Part shown: positions 33,101 to 41,548 of the stretch, piece after piece
Numbering within the stretch: the first letter of the stretch is position 1
Layout: every line of letters starts with the position of its first letter
Assembly: GCA_025054525.1 (NCBI GenBank)
Contig: JANWZJ010000004.1
Location: forward strand, 14,092 to 68,783
From: Bacteroidia bacterium
GTDB lineage: Bacteria > Bacteroidota > Bacteroidia > SpSt-205
Length of the DNA stretch: 54,692 nucleotides
Reading direction: 5' to 3'
Made by a program: the position numbers and the translations under genes
The notes under the pieces: model-generated
Told to the model about the DNA's origin: nothing
What the model saw: the letters and a program-made list of their open reading frames with translations, nothing else
Database searches by the model: none

Positions 33101-34501
33101 GTCTATAACTTGAGTGGCAACCTACTTATCAAGGGAGATAGCCTTTACCTTCAACGCGATACTCTCTGGCTGAGATATACAGAGTCAGAACAGGTAGGCA
33201 ATAAACGAGCCTTACTCTCAGGAGTTATTCACTTGAAAGAATGGCAGGATATTCTACTCAATCTGCGCCTGAATCTACTGGATCACCCCTTCCCAGTGGG
33301 AGACATTCCTGCTTCGGCAGAGACCTATGTGTATGGAAAAGCAGAATTAGATGAAGCGGACATTGTGATTCAAGGGGATTGGCGCAATCTCTCTGTGGAA
33401 GGAGATGCCCGATTCGCAGAGAGAACCTATCTTACCTTACCGCTACAACTGTATGAGCGTCAGCAGAGCACTTCTCACATTCGGTTTGTAGGAAACAGGG
33501 AAACCCAGGCTGCGACTATTACCCCTGCCGGCTCGCCGCGAGGCATGTCTCTGCGCATAGCTTTGTCTTCGGTACCTCAAGCGCGATTTAGAATTCTCTT
33601 TGATGAAAGGACTGGAGATGAAATTATAGCCAGTGGAGAGGCTCGTTTATTGCTTACTTTATCTCCTACAGGGGAGCTTGGCTTATCGGGTTCTTATGAG
33701 GTGCAAAATGGCGAGTATGATATCAATCTACAAAGCGTCATTTCCAAAAAACTCATATTGGAGCCAGGCGGGCAAATCCGATGGCAAGGGGATATTTACG
33801 GAGGGCAGTTAGACCTTACAGCAGTGTATAAAACTCGTACTTCTCTGAGGGCCATAGATACCAGTTTCAGCTATACGCTACCTGTGGAAGTCAAAGTACG
33901 AATACAAGGTAGCTTGCTTGCACCTACGATGCGTTTCCAGATAGAAATCCCCTCGCTCACAGGCACTCCCACACCAGCCATCAGCCTCTTCTTGCGAAGA
34001 ATAGCTTCTGATGAGCAAGAGCGAAACCGTCAAGCTTTTGCCCTGATGGTTTTAGGGAGTTTCGTTCCGTTGGAACGGGGATTCGGTGGTAGGCAGGTAG
34101 GGGGTGGTGTAAGTTCTACGCTGGCAGAGTTCCTCTCCGCTCAACTAAGTAGCTGGGTAGGGCAAACCTTAGGGAGCAATATGGGGGTGTCTTTTTCCTT
34201 AGGGCAGTGGAACCAGCTCTCTGCTCAAGTGAATCTTTCGCTGGGGCAACGACTAACCATAGAGCGAGAAGGGGTCCTCATCGGATCAGGACAGCGTTCT
34301 GCTAACTTAGGCAATCTCTCTGCCCAGTATCGGATTTTGCCAGCGCGAATTATCAGTCCGACGCAGTGGCGCTTAGAGGTGGAAGGGTTTAGTCGCCAGA
34401 CATTCCTGTGGGGTACGGCTACCAGCAGCAGTCAGGGCATAGGACTTCGCTTAGAGAAGAGTTTCTATCCGCCTCCTCGTCGTCGTCGCATTATGCGTTA
34501 A
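30137..34501 (+). CDS. TamB-like translocation/assembly protein (start uncertain)
   Basis: About 1450 aa. One N-terminal signal anchor (LVWGLFFTLAGVAFLIEISALTLNFFL, encoded at about 30176-30256), a very long periplasmic beta-rich body with AsmA/TamB-type repeats, and a C-terminal DUF490/TamB domain (YEVQNGEYDINLQSVISKK, TPTPAISLFLRRIASDEQERNRQAFALMVLGSF, LGQRLTIEREG). TamB-like proteins bridge the inner and outer membranes, carrying lipid or helping outer-membrane protein assembly. The start is a problem: no ATG, GTG or TTG lies in frame between the tRNA end (30163) and the anchor. The GTG at 30137 (T arm of the tRNA) and the ATG at 30086 lie inside the tRNA gene, and the TTG at 30236 would delete the anchor. 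A CTG at 30176 is another option. The product call is firm, the start is not. Confidence 0.8.
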   Translation: MPVRVRLRALLIRLVWGLFFTLAGVAFLIEISALTLNFFLRSETGRSYIVHHLLQAIIVALHTDAEVEDVWVSPSGKILLKRLTIYDKACVPFIRVKEAKIHWIPLFFWRGIWKGKLYIPLSSIELYEPQVLIYQEKNTGLTNIDRLFPADTSTSESAPLRINLSHLLLQDGTLIWRDSTASSDELRAEPGFLHYAHLWIDSLSFSGSLSWNQKHLFARIARLSLRERNSGQHIQQLSLVLEVSPQRTLISDLSIVLPKSHIRGRGIFPKEGLDKLFLNTETKFFRAYLEGTITWEEIAAFAGTSLPLQGSWYVQLPIEGDLYYFHTPNAHIRFSEEEYLKLEGSIFRYARPSYMHWQAHILESSLSLGKLKETLPLLDFPSWMNQRVRLNLRGKHTGRLHTYAWEIESDSLKVIGNISLEAVWRYAMELSCEGWPVYYLIPDSPVRQVRGKVSVKGHGFALDSLESSLQVFLTGMDSLGHSYALTSVGEVLRGSWRGSLSFALPQGQISFTGILGLGGRGTSKGYGYVKDLQAALWGGEGRVNADFGLQAPAPLWQLRDLTLTLSNASWRRGDIVQNLPAATIKLYSTDHLVVEGERVQLAFEGIGPWQKSLRQEWAVWQKWIETGIWQRDSALEKFALRIEGRGRGSEWLELAGFPDLHVGQWWIRLLADADSHATHLSLEAHWDTLDLQNIHLYQAAIQAHTQDELLGFVFSSSAGKAGIQYDSLFLSLDGIPASGHITGYYKLPYKEGELFLPMRWTRSAGSPWIWLSLEEVSHAFRLVLHGRQWRLYEASDVGINLPTREWELRELRLQSENSLFHLSHRLDTTLVELENLPMEAMLAATGIELPVVGLISGRWSSTQDTSDFFIQIDSLHYYEQPYPTLRLLGTVFRDRVNIHGEAKDKSHAYFVGLGNYELKDTIAPLSLDLYSLRVPVEWLKPFTEEYLQSLKGSFFSQHVAIRGSLTNPQILGKVTLQDVSFYVPFLRGVYNLSGNLLIKGDSLYLQRDTLWLRYTESEQVGNKRALLSGVIHLKEWQDILLNLRLNLLDHPFPVGDIPASAETYVYGKAELDEADIVIQGDWRNLSVEGDARFAERTYLTLPLQLYERQQSTSHIRFVGNRETQAATITPAGSPRGMSLRIALSSVPQARFRILFDERTGDEIIASGEARLLLTLSPTGELGLSGSYEVQNGEYDINLQSVISKKLILEPGGQIRWQGDIYGGQLDLTAVYKTRTSLRAIDTSFSYTLPVEVKVRIQGSLLAPTMRFQIEIPSLTGTPTPAISLFLRRIASDEQERNRQAFALMVLGSFVPLERGFGGRQVGGGVSSTLAEFLSAQLSSWVGQTLGSNMGVSFSLGQWNQLSAQVNLSLGQRLTIEREGVLIGSGQRSANLGNLSAQYRILPARIISPTQWRLEVEGFSRQTFLWGTATSSSQGIGLRLEKSFYPPPRRRRIMR

Positions 34502-34505
34502 TTTG
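34498..34505 (+). promoter_or_regulatory. Near-consensus -7 element of htrA
   Basis: TTAATTTG (one mismatch to TAnnTTTG), 5 bases before the GTG at 34511. It overlaps the TamB stop codon. Weak on its own; listed because position and spacing fit the pattern. Confidence 0.35.
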
Positions 34506-34510
34506 TCGCT

Positions 34511-35929
34511 GTGCGAAAGTGGTTGCCCTTGATAGTAGTAGGGCTCTTCGCAGGCATAGTTAGTGGTGTTAGTGTGTATCTCTTTACTTCCGCTCGTCCC
34601 CAAGCGCTAACTCCTGTAATCGTGCCTATTACGCCCACGCGCTTTCAGGAGCTTACAGAGGAGAAAGGCAACTTCGCCGAAGCCGCCCGAAAAGCCATAG
34701 CTTCCGTTGTCTTCATACGCGCGTATGGGGAACGAGTAGCCAGCGAAGATTTCTGGAACTTCTGGGAATTCTGGATGCCGCGCTCTCAACGGATTTACAG
34801 CGCAGGCAGTGGAGTGGTCTGGAGCAGAGACGGATATATCGTTACCAACTTTCATGTAGTGCGAGAAGCGAATAAAATTTTGGTCAGCTTCCCCGATAAG
34901 AGGATTCTGGAAGCCGAACTCATCGGCGCTGATGCCAGCACAGATATTGCCTTGCTTCGGGTGAAAGCCAGTGGCTTGATACCCCTGAGTTTAGCGAACT
35001 CTGACTCAGTGCAAATAGGGGAATGGGTGCTGGCAGTGGGCAATCCCTATAATCTTACCTACACCGTAACCGCAGGGATTATCAGTGCTCGGGGCAGAAA
35101 CCTACGCCTCCTCCAAGGGAAGTCTGCTCCAGAGTCTTTCCTTCAGACCGATGCGGCTATTAATCCAGGCAATAGTGGGGGCGCCCTCGTCAATCTCAAC
35201 GGACAACTGGTGGGCATCAACACAGCAATCGCCTCCCAAACAGGCTCCTATGTCGGATACGGCTTTGCTATCCCCTCTAATATCGTACGAAAAGTCGTAG
35301 AAGACCTTCAAAAGTACGGACAGGTTCAGCGGGCCTATTTGGATGCGGAGGTAGCGGATTTACCTGAGGAAGGCGCTACCGATGCCTCTCCAGAAGAACT
35401 ACAAGGCGTTCATGTACTGAAAGTCTATTCAGGTGGTTCGGCAGAAAAAGCTGGACTGAGAGCAGGAGATAAAATCCTTAGGGTAGAGGGCTTTCCCGTG
35501 CAGACAGAACCGGAACTTTTAGAGCGTATAGCGCAATATCGCCCCGGCGACAAGGTGAAGATTACTTATCGTAGGGCAGGGCGGATTTATGAGACTTATC
35601 TAACGCTCACGAACGAAGAAGGGGAGACCACGCTGCTAAAGCGAGAGGTTTATCATTCGGAAAAGCTGGGTGCGGATTTGGTAGCAATTACCGGCAGAGA
35701 AGCGCAGCGCTTAGGCATACAGCGAGGCTATCGCATCCAGAATCTACGCGCAGGGGTATTGGCTCAGCTCGGACTGACAGAGGGATTCATTATGGTATCG
35801 CTGAATAACTATGTGCCTTCCTCTGCTAAGGAGCTCGAGGAAATTCTGCTCAAAGTACGAGGGCGGCTTACGATACAAGGGGTGGATGCTTATGGACGCA
35901 GCATGTATTTGCGTATAGAGCGGTGGTAG
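34511..35929 (+). CDS. HtrA/DegP-type periplasmic serine protease
   Basis: 472 aa from a GTG. An N-terminal signal anchor (about 5-26), then the trypsin-like domain with the complete triad H115 (TNFHVV), D145 (STDIAL) and S222 (NPGNSGGAL), then two PDZ domains (about 275-375 and 385-470, with GLRAGDKILRVEG and GLTEGFIMVSLN). HtrA proteases degrade or refold misfolded envelope proteins. A TamB-like gene upstream suits an envelope quality-control group. It overlaps the rsmF-like gene by 7 bases. Confidence 0.93.
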   Translation: MRKWLPLIVVGLFAGIVSGVSVYLFTSARPQALTPVIVPITPTRFQELTEEKGNFAEAARKAIASVVFIRAYGERVASEDFWNFWEFWMPRSQRIYSAGSGVVWSRDGYIVTNFHVVREANKILVSFPDKRILEAELIGADASTDIALLRVKASGLIPLSLANSDSVQIGEWVLAVGNPYNLTYTVTAGIISARGRNLRLLQGKSAPESFLQTDAAINPGNSGGALVNLNGQLVGINTAIASQTGSYVGYGFAIPSNIVRKVVEDLQKYGQVQRAYLDAEVADLPEEGATDASPEELQGVHVLKVYSGGSAEKAGLRAGDKILRVEGFPVQTEPELLERIAQYRPGDKVKITYRRAGRIYETYLTLTNEEGETTLLKREVYHSEKLGADLVAITGREAQRLGIQRGYRIQNLRAGVLAQLGLTEGFIMVSLNNYVPSSAKELEEILLKVRGRLTIQGVDAYGRSMYLRIERW

Positions 35930-37203
35930 AGAAACTCCCCCCTGCTTTTGTAGTGCGCATGCGCGTAAGGCTGGGGGCGGAATTTAGCGCATTCTTAGAA
36001 GTCTTACAAGCCCCTCCTGCGACGACCATTCGGTTGCACCCACTGAAAGGAGCTTTTCTTTTTTCCGAGTCGCTTCGGGTGCCTTGGTGTGAATGGGGAC
36101 GGATTCTACCAGAACGGCCTGCTTTTGAAGAAGAGCCTTTTTGGCATGCAGGGGCTTATTATGTGCAGGAGGCTTCGGGGATGAGCTTAGAGGTTTTCCT
36201 ACCGAAGAAGCGTCCGCTGCGAATCATAGACCTGAGTGCAGCGCCAGGGGGCAAATCTACCCTCATACTAGGAGCGTTAGGGATGGAGGGTGGCCTGCTC
36301 ATAGCCAACGATCCTCACCCTGTGCGTCGTCAAGCCCTCAAAGAAAACTTAGAGCGGTGGGGAATGCCAAGCTACTTTATCACAGGGCGGCACCCGGCTT
36401 ATTGGGCGCAGCGGTATCCAGAGCAATTTGATGTCGTGGTATTAGATGCACCCTGTTCGGGTGAGGGGCTCTGGCGCAAAAACCCCGCCGCTTGTTCTCA
36501 GTGGAACCCAGCACTTCCCCGCCGAATGCAGCGAATGCAGCGTGCCTTACTCTATGCGGCGTTGCGTTTAGTGACCCCGGGGGGTAGGTTGATATACTCC
36601 ACTTGTACTTTCGCTCCCGAAGAAAATGAAGAGAACTTAGCGGCAGTCCTACCTAATCAAGGCTGGCAGCCTATACGGTGGGAATCCCCGCCCCCTGAGG
36701 TGCGCGTGGTAACTTATGAGGGAGGAGGCGAGGGCTACTACTTTTATCCGCATTTAGGACCGGGCGAAGGGTTTTTCATTTCCGCATGGGAAAGACCTGC
36801 TACTTCCTTCCGTAGAACTATAGGGCAGCTCCCTCGTGCTTCCCCTCCGTATAGGCTTCCTGAAGGCATATTAGCGGTGCGGCACAAAGAAACGCTATAC
36901 GCACTCACTGAATGTGCTCATCACCTGCTCCCCCCAAACTGGGAAAATGAAGTAAGTGAAGGCTTGCCTCTTCTTCATTACAGCCGTCCTGCTCATGCCG
37001 CTGCATTAATGATAGGCGGAATGAGTAGGGCTTTCCCCCAGAGGGAACTTCAGCCTGATGAGTTCATAGCCTACCTGCGGGGGCAGGCATTCTCGCCAAA
37101 AGACTCTATAGAATGGGTCACTTATCAGGGTTTAGGGGTGGGATGGCTCTATAAAGGACAACCCTCCCTCCCGCTTATTTGGCGCCGCTTTCGACGCTCT
37201 TAG
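35923..37203 (+). CDS. rsmF: RsmF-like 16S rRNA m5C methyltransferase
   Basis: 426 aa from a GTG overlapping the htrA stop. NOL1/NOP2/Sun methyltransferase: SAM motif IDLSAAPGGKSTLI (about 102), the first catalytic Cys in LDAPCSGEG (C178) and the second in STCTF (C228), and a C-terminal PUA-like RNA-binding part (about 300-426, with PQRELQPDEFIAYLRGQAF). The C-terminal extension is like RsmF/YebU rather than RsmB. It overlaps the convergent siaC-like gene by 29 bases. Confidence 0.88.
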   Translation: MVEKLPPAFVVRMRVRLGAEFSAFLEVLQAPPATTIRLHPLKGAFLFSESLRVPWCEWGRILPERPAFEEEPFWHAGAYYVQEASGMSLEVFLPKKRPLRIIDLSAAPGGKSTLILGALGMEGGLLIANDPHPVRRQALKENLERWGMPSYFITGRHPAYWAQRYPEQFDVVVLDAPCSGEGLWRKNPAACSQWNPALPRRMQRMQRALLYAALRLVTPGGRLIYSTCTFAPEENEENLAAVLPNQGWQPIRWESPPPEVRVVTYEGGGEGYYFYPHLGPGEGFFISAWERPATSFRRTIGQLPRASPPYRLPEGILAVRHKETLYALTECAHHLLPPNWENEVSEGLPLLHYSRPAHAAALMIGGMSRAFPQRELQPDEFIAYLRGQAFSPKDSIEWVTYQGLGVGWLYKGQPSLPLIWRRFRRS

Positions 37204-37582
37204 CGTAGTAGCCTTGACGACGCTCTACCTCTAACCCTTTTTGCCCTCGCAGGCTATATACGATGTAATGAAGGTCATCCATCTCCTCCTCCTCTTCACC
37301 GCTGTATAGAATGAGATGAACCTCACCGCCTCCTCTCAAAAACCCGTGTATAATCTGATACAGTTCTCGCTGGCTTGCGGAGTTGACATAGGAGAGCTCT
37401 ACATGCATAGTGAGGTTCCCTTGTTTTTGTTCGGGCGAGAGCTTCTGAAAGAAGTCCTTGACTTCCCGAAAGAACTTTACACTGTCCTCTGGAAAGCAGA
37501 CGCCTCTCAGCACAATCTCCAGGGGTTTCTCTTTAGCGAGGACCTCGGGTGTATGGAGAGAAGGGGCGATGTAGAGGCTCAT
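37175..37582 (-). CDS. SiaC-family (DUF1987) regulatory phosphoprotein
   Basis: 135 aa from the ATG at 37582; upstream in-frame codons lie inside dnaE. The pattern fits the SiaC/DUF1987 fold: an N-terminal TPEVLAKEKPLEIVLRGVCFPEDSVKFF, a middle helix, then a YVNSASQRELYQI segment where the family has the phosphorylated Ser/Thr (Y-x-N-S/T-S-S), and a C-terminal strand/helix pair. In Pseudomonas SiaC binds the SiaD diguanylate cyclase and is switched by SiaB kinase and SiaA phosphatase. Here no SiaA, SiaB or SiaD is adjacent. An RsbW-like kinase is encoded about 16 kb away. Confidence 0.7.
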   Translation of the reverse strand: MSLYIAPSLHTPEVLAKEKPLEIVLRGVCFPEDSVKFFREVKDFFQKLSPEQKQGNLTMHVELSYVNSASQRELYQIIHGFLRGGGEVHLILYSGEEEEEMDDLHYIVYSLRGQKGLEVERRQGYYAKSVESGAK

Positions 37583-37589
37583 GGACGAA

Positions 37590-37597
37590 CAAAGGTA
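37590..37597 (-). promoter_or_regulatory. -7 element of the siaC-like gene
   Basis: Exact TACCTTTG on the minus strand, 7 bases before the ATG at 37582, in the 58-base space to dnaE. Confidence 0.55.
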
Positions 37598-37625
37598 GTA
37601 AATTCTATACTCAGCCGAAGTGTGC

Positions 37626-37633
37626 CAAATTTG
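37626..37633 (+). promoter_or_regulatory. Near-consensus -7 element of dnaE
   Basis: CAAATTTG (one mismatch), 7 bases before the dnaE ATG at 37641, opposite the siaC promoter. Confidence 0.35.
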
Positions 37634-37640
37634 AGGTAGC

Positions 37641-40600
37641 ATGTCGGACTTCGTGCACCTGCATGTCCATACGGAATATAGTCTGCTGGATGGGGCTTCG
37701 CGCATCCCTGACCTAATGCGACGCGCTCGTTCGCTCGGAATGAAAGCCATAGCCCTTTCAGACCATGGGAATCTTTTCGCAGTACCCCGATTCTATACTG
37801 AAGCCCAACAAGCCGGACTCAAGCCAATCATCGGTTGTGAGTTCTATCTGACCGAAGGGGAGAGTTTCTCCCGAGACAAAACTAACTATCATCTCCTTGT
37901 CTTGGCTAAGAATGCCCAAGGCTGGGAGAATCTCCTTCGCTTATCCTCGCTAAGCTTTATTCAGGGCTTCTACTACAAACCGCGCATTCACAAGGGGCTG
38001 CTGCTTCAGTACAGAGAAGGGCTGATAGTTACCACAGGTTGTATCGCCAGTGAAATCAACAGTAAAATTTTAGAAGGTGAAATAGAAGAAGCAGAACGAC
38101 GCTTTCGGTGGTACTTAGAGGTATTTGGCGATGATTTCTATGTAGAACTCCAAGATCATGGCCTGCAGGCGCAGCGCATCACCAGTCAGTACCTTCTGGA
38201 ATGGGCCAAGCGCTACGGCGTCAAAGCAATAGCTACTAATGATGTACATTACACTTGTGAGGAAGATGCTCAGCTGCATGATGTACTTTTAGCGGTGCAG
38301 ACTGGCAGTGATATTAGCGATCCTGATCGTCTGCGTTTTACCGATGATAACCAGCGTCTAAATACCCACTTCTACCTCAAAAGCGCCGCCGAGATGTTAG
38401 ATAGGCCTCTTTTCCGTGAGCATCCTGAGAGCCTCACGCATACTTGTGAAGTCGCTGAAAAGTGCGAGCTCACCCTCCACTTCAAGCGTCCTCTTATCCT
38501 GCCGGCTTATCCTATTCCTGAGGGTTTTGAGAGCATGGATGCGTATTTGCGGCACTTAGCTTATGAAGGGGCGCGTCAGCGGTATCCTGAGCTTACCCCT
38601 GAGATTCAAGCCCGCTTGGAGCATGAACTCAAGATTATCCAGCAAATGGGGTTTGCGGGGTATTTTCTGATTGTGCAGGACTTCGTGGCGGAGGCGCGTC
38701 GCCGAGGGGTATGGGTGGGGCCTGGGCGGGGCTCAGCCGCAGGAAGCATAGTGGCTTATGTGCTCGGAATAACAGGCGTAGACCCTATCGCTTATCAGCT
38801 TCTCTTTGAACGGTTTCTCAATCCTGAGCGCGTTTCCCCCCCTGATATAGACATAGACTTTGATGACGCAGGCAGAGAAGAAGTCATCCGCTACGTCCAG
38901 CAGAAATATGGGCAGGAGAATGTGGCTCAAATCATCACTTATGGAACGATGGGAGTCAAAACGGCGATTCGCGATATAGGACGCGTGCTCAAAGTACCTC
39001 TTTCCGAAGTCAACCGCCTCGCCTCCCTCATCCCCAATAAACCCAATATCACCTGGGAAGAGGCGCTTTCTCCCGAGGAGAACCCCAAAGCTCCCATCCT
39101 GAAGGAGACTATAGAGAAAGGTTCTCAGTTGCATAAAAAACTCTTGGAATATGCACAAAAATTAGAGGGAATAACTCGGCATACGGGGGTTCATGCAGCA
39201 GGGGTTATTATTGCGCCGGAGAATCTACAGAAGTTTCTTCCCTTAGCCATAGCGACTCGGGATGAGGATCAGCGCCAAACAATCACTCAGTGGGACGGAC
39301 CTGAGTGTGAGAGCATCGGCCTGCTCAAAATGGACTTTCTGGGCCTGAAGACTTTGTCTATCCTCAAAACCGCCACAGAGCTTATTCAAAAGATGGAAGG
39401 CTCGGAAAAGCCCATAGACCTGGAGAAAATACCCTTGGATGATGAGGCTACCTGGAAACTCTTTCAAGAAGGAGATACGGTGGGGATTTTTCAGTTTGAG
39501 TCGGAGGGCATGCAGAAGTATCTACGCATGCTCAAACCGACTTGTATAGAGGACTTGATTGCGATGAATGCCCTATATCGTCCAGGCCCTATGGATAACA
39601 TTCCTGCTTTTGTCCGGCGCAAACATGGGGAAGAGCCTATTACTTATTTAGACCCTCGGCTCAAGCCTATCTTAGAGAATACCTACGGTATTATGGTCTA
39701 TCAGGAGCAGATTATGCAGATAGCGCAGGTGATAGCGGGGTATAGCTTGGCGGAAGCTGATTTACTACGGCGTGCGATGGGCAAAAAGAAGAAGGAAATC
39801 ATGGATGAGCAACGGAGCGTATTCGTGGAACGCGCCGTAGCGAATAATACCCCCCGCGAGATAGCAGAAGAACTCTTTGATACGATGGCGCGTTTTGCTG
39901 AATACGGCTTTAATAAGTCGCATGCTGTGGCGTATAGTATCTTAGCTTACCGCACTGCTTATCTAAAAGCAAACTATAAAGCTCCCTATATGGCTGCTTT
40001 ACTTACGCATCATGCGGATGATGCGGAACGGGTAGGATTTTTTTTACAGGAGGCCCGCCGGATGGGCATAGAAGTCTTGTCGCCCTGTGTCAATCAAAGT
40101 GATGTGCATTTCTCTGTGTCCTCGCCCACTCAGATTCGTTTTGGGCTCTCTGCTATACGGCATTTGGGGGAGAAAATGGCTGCTCTAATCATAGAAGAGC
40201 GGAAAAAAGGGGGGGCTTATTTAGATGTTTTTGATTTTGCGAAGCGACTGTATCGCTACGGGCTGAATAAAAAGGCTTTGGAAGGGCTGAGCTGTGCAGG
40301 TGCGCTGGATGCTTTAGTACAGGGGCAAAGAGAGTATTTACTGGATAAGGCGAACCTGCAACTTGTACTGGACTATGCTGCAGCGATAGATAGAACAACG
40401 GTAAGCAGGCAGATGTCTCTTTTTGATGCGGTATCGCCTCAGGAGATGCCTAAACCTACTCTGAGAGTCCCTTCGCGCCGGCTCTCTCTTCCTGAGCGCC
40501 TGCGTCAAGAGAGAGAGTATATCGGATTCTTTCTCTCATCGCATCCGTTGGATGAGTTTATGCAGCTACTGAGGGAGGTGAGTATAGCTTGGGATGCCAG

Positions 40601-41156
40601 CTTGATTATCAACGGTGAAGAAGCCCCCTCTCAGAAGCGCGTAGAAGCTGCAGCCCTCCTGATGGATATAGATGAACGGCGCACGAAACAGGGGCGTCCT
40701 TATGCTCGTGTGAGTTTTGAAGACAAAGCTGGCAGCTTCACACTTACCGTCTTCTCTACGAAGTGGGAGGAATGGGCAAATCGTTTGCAGGGACATATAG
40801 GAGAGCCTTTCTTTTTGCGTGCGGAGTGGACGCAGCGTCCAGAAGGCGGAGAAGAGTGGCAACTCTCAGAAGTAATGGACTTGCGTTCAGCTTTGCATGC
40901 TCGCCTTCAATCTCTGTATGATGCGCTCTACTTAGAGTGGGATATTCAGCAAATCCGCCAAGACTCTCTGAAGAGCATCCAATCTCTTATTGAAGCGAAC
41001 CCAGGTAAGATACCAGTCTACTTTATCCTGCATAATCAAAGGAAACATATTTTGCTAATGGAAACTGAATGGCGCGTGTCATATGCGTTTTCGCTTCCAG
41101 AGGAGCTTGGCAAGCTGGGTATCGTACTACACACGGATAGGGTACTCTCCGCATGA
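37641..41156 (+). CDS. dnaE: DNA polymerase III alpha subunit DnaE
   Basis: 1171 aa, normal DnaE1 size. It is the replicative polymerase. Order: PHP domain with HVHTEYSLLDGASRI (about 7) and ALSDHGNLF (about 38); palm with GPGRGSAAGSIVAY (about 358) and the catalytic PDIDIDFDD (about 398); the GITRHTGVHAAGVII region (about 510); fingers with YRPGPMDNIPAFVRRK (about 646); helix-hairpin-helix region; OB fold (about 1000-1080, EAAALLMDIDERRTKQGRPYARVSFED). The PHP metal residues look kept at the N-terminus, so proofreading by the PHP domain is possible. Divergent from the siaC-like gene. Confidence 0.97.
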   Translation: MSDFVHLHVHTEYSLLDGASRIPDLMRRARSLGMKAIALSDHGNLFAVPRFYTEAQQAGLKPIIGCEFYLTEGESFSRDKTNYHLLVLAKNAQGWENLLRLSSLSFIQGFYYKPRIHKGLLLQYREGLIVTTGCIASEINSKILEGEIEEAERRFRWYLEVFGDDFYVELQDHGLQAQRITSQYLLEWAKRYGVKAIATNDVHYTCEEDAQLHDVLLAVQTGSDISDPDRLRFTDDNQRLNTHFYLKSAAEMLDRPLFREHPESLTHTCEVAEKCELTLHFKRPLILPAYPIPEGFESMDAYLRHLAYEGARQRYPELTPEIQARLEHELKIIQQMGFAGYFLIVQDFVAEARRRGVWVGPGRGSAAGSIVAYVLGITGVDPIAYQLLFERFLNPERVSPPDIDIDFDDAGREEVIRYVQQKYGQENVAQIITYGTMGVKTAIRDIGRVLKVPLSEVNRLASLIPNKPNITWEEALSPEENPKAPILKETIEKGSQLHKKLLEYAQKLEGITRHTGVHAAGVIIAPENLQKFLPLAIATRDEDQRQTITQWDGPECESIGLLKMDFLGLKTLSILKTATELIQKMEGSEKPIDLEKIPLDDEATWKLFQEGDTVGIFQFESEGMQKYLRMLKPTCIEDLIAMNALYRPGPMDNIPAFVRRKHGEEPITYLDPRLKPILENTYGIMVYQEQIMQIAQVIAGYSLAEADLLRRAMGKKKKEIMDEQRSVFVERAVANNTPREIAEELFDTMARFAEYGFNKSHAVAYSILAYRTAYLKANYKAPYMAALLTHHADDAERVGFFLQEARRMGIEVLSPCVNQSDVHFSVSSPTQIRFGLSAIRHLGEKMAALIIEERKKGGAYLDVFDFAKRLYRYGLNKKALEGLSCAGALDALVQGQREYLLDKANLQLVLDYAAAIDRTTVSRQMSLFDAVSPQEMPKPTLRVPSRRLSLPERLRQEREYIGFFLSSHPLDEFMQLLREVSIAWDASLIINGEEAPSQKRVEAAALLMDIDERRTKQGRPYARVSFEDKAGSFTLTVFSTKWEEWANRLQGHIGEPFFLRAEWTQRPEGGEEWQLSEVMDLRSALHARLQSLYDALYLEWDIQQIRQDSLKSIQSLIEANPGKIPVYFILHNQRKHILLMETEWRVSYAFSLPEELGKLGIVLHTDRVLSA

Positions 41157-41167
41157 CACATACTCTG

Positions 41168-41175
41168 TATTTTTG
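41168..41175 (+). promoter_or_regulatory. -7 element of trxA
   Basis: Exact TATTTTTG, 6 bases before the ATG at 41182 (12 before the in-frame ATG at 41188). It excludes the longer frame reaching back into dnaE. Confidence 0.6.
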
Positions 41176-41181
41176 TTGTAT

Positions 41182-41544
41182 ATGGGTATGCAAAACCAAA
41201 TCGAACCCACGAAGCCCTTAGACCACCCGGTGGTAGTTACGGACTCTACTTTTGCAGAGGAAGTTTTACGCAGTCCTATTCCTGTACTGGTAGATTTTTG
41301 GGCGCCCTGGTGTGGTCCTTGTCGCATGATCGCCCCTGTCTTAGAGCAAATTGCCCAGAAGCACGCAGGCAAAATCAAAATAGCTAAAATGAATGTGGAT
41401 GAGAATCCCTTTATTCCGATGCAGTACTATATTCAGGCGATACCTACTCTCATTTTATATCGGAATGGCCACCCTATAGACAAAATCGTAGGAGCACTCC
41501 CAGGACCAGCGCTGGAAAAGAGACTCTTGGCGCATATATCCTGA
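41182..41544 (+). CDS. trxA: Thioredoxin
   Basis: 120 aa. Thioredoxin fold with [24 protein letters not shown] (redox pair C44 and C47 of WCGPC), the VDENP strand and the cis-Pro in IPTLILY. It reduces cytoplasmic disulfides and feeds DsbD. thioredoxin reductase (trxB) and dsbD are encoded 3-5 kb downstream on the same strand. Followed by accA after 4 bases. Confidence 0.95.
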   Translation: MGMQNQIEPTKPLDHPVVVTDSTFAEEVLRSPIPVLVDFWAPWCGPCRMIAPVLEQIAQKHAGKIKIAKMNVDENPFIPMQYYIQAIPTLILYRNGHPIDKIVGALPGPALEKRLLAHIS

Positions 41545-41548
41545 GGGA

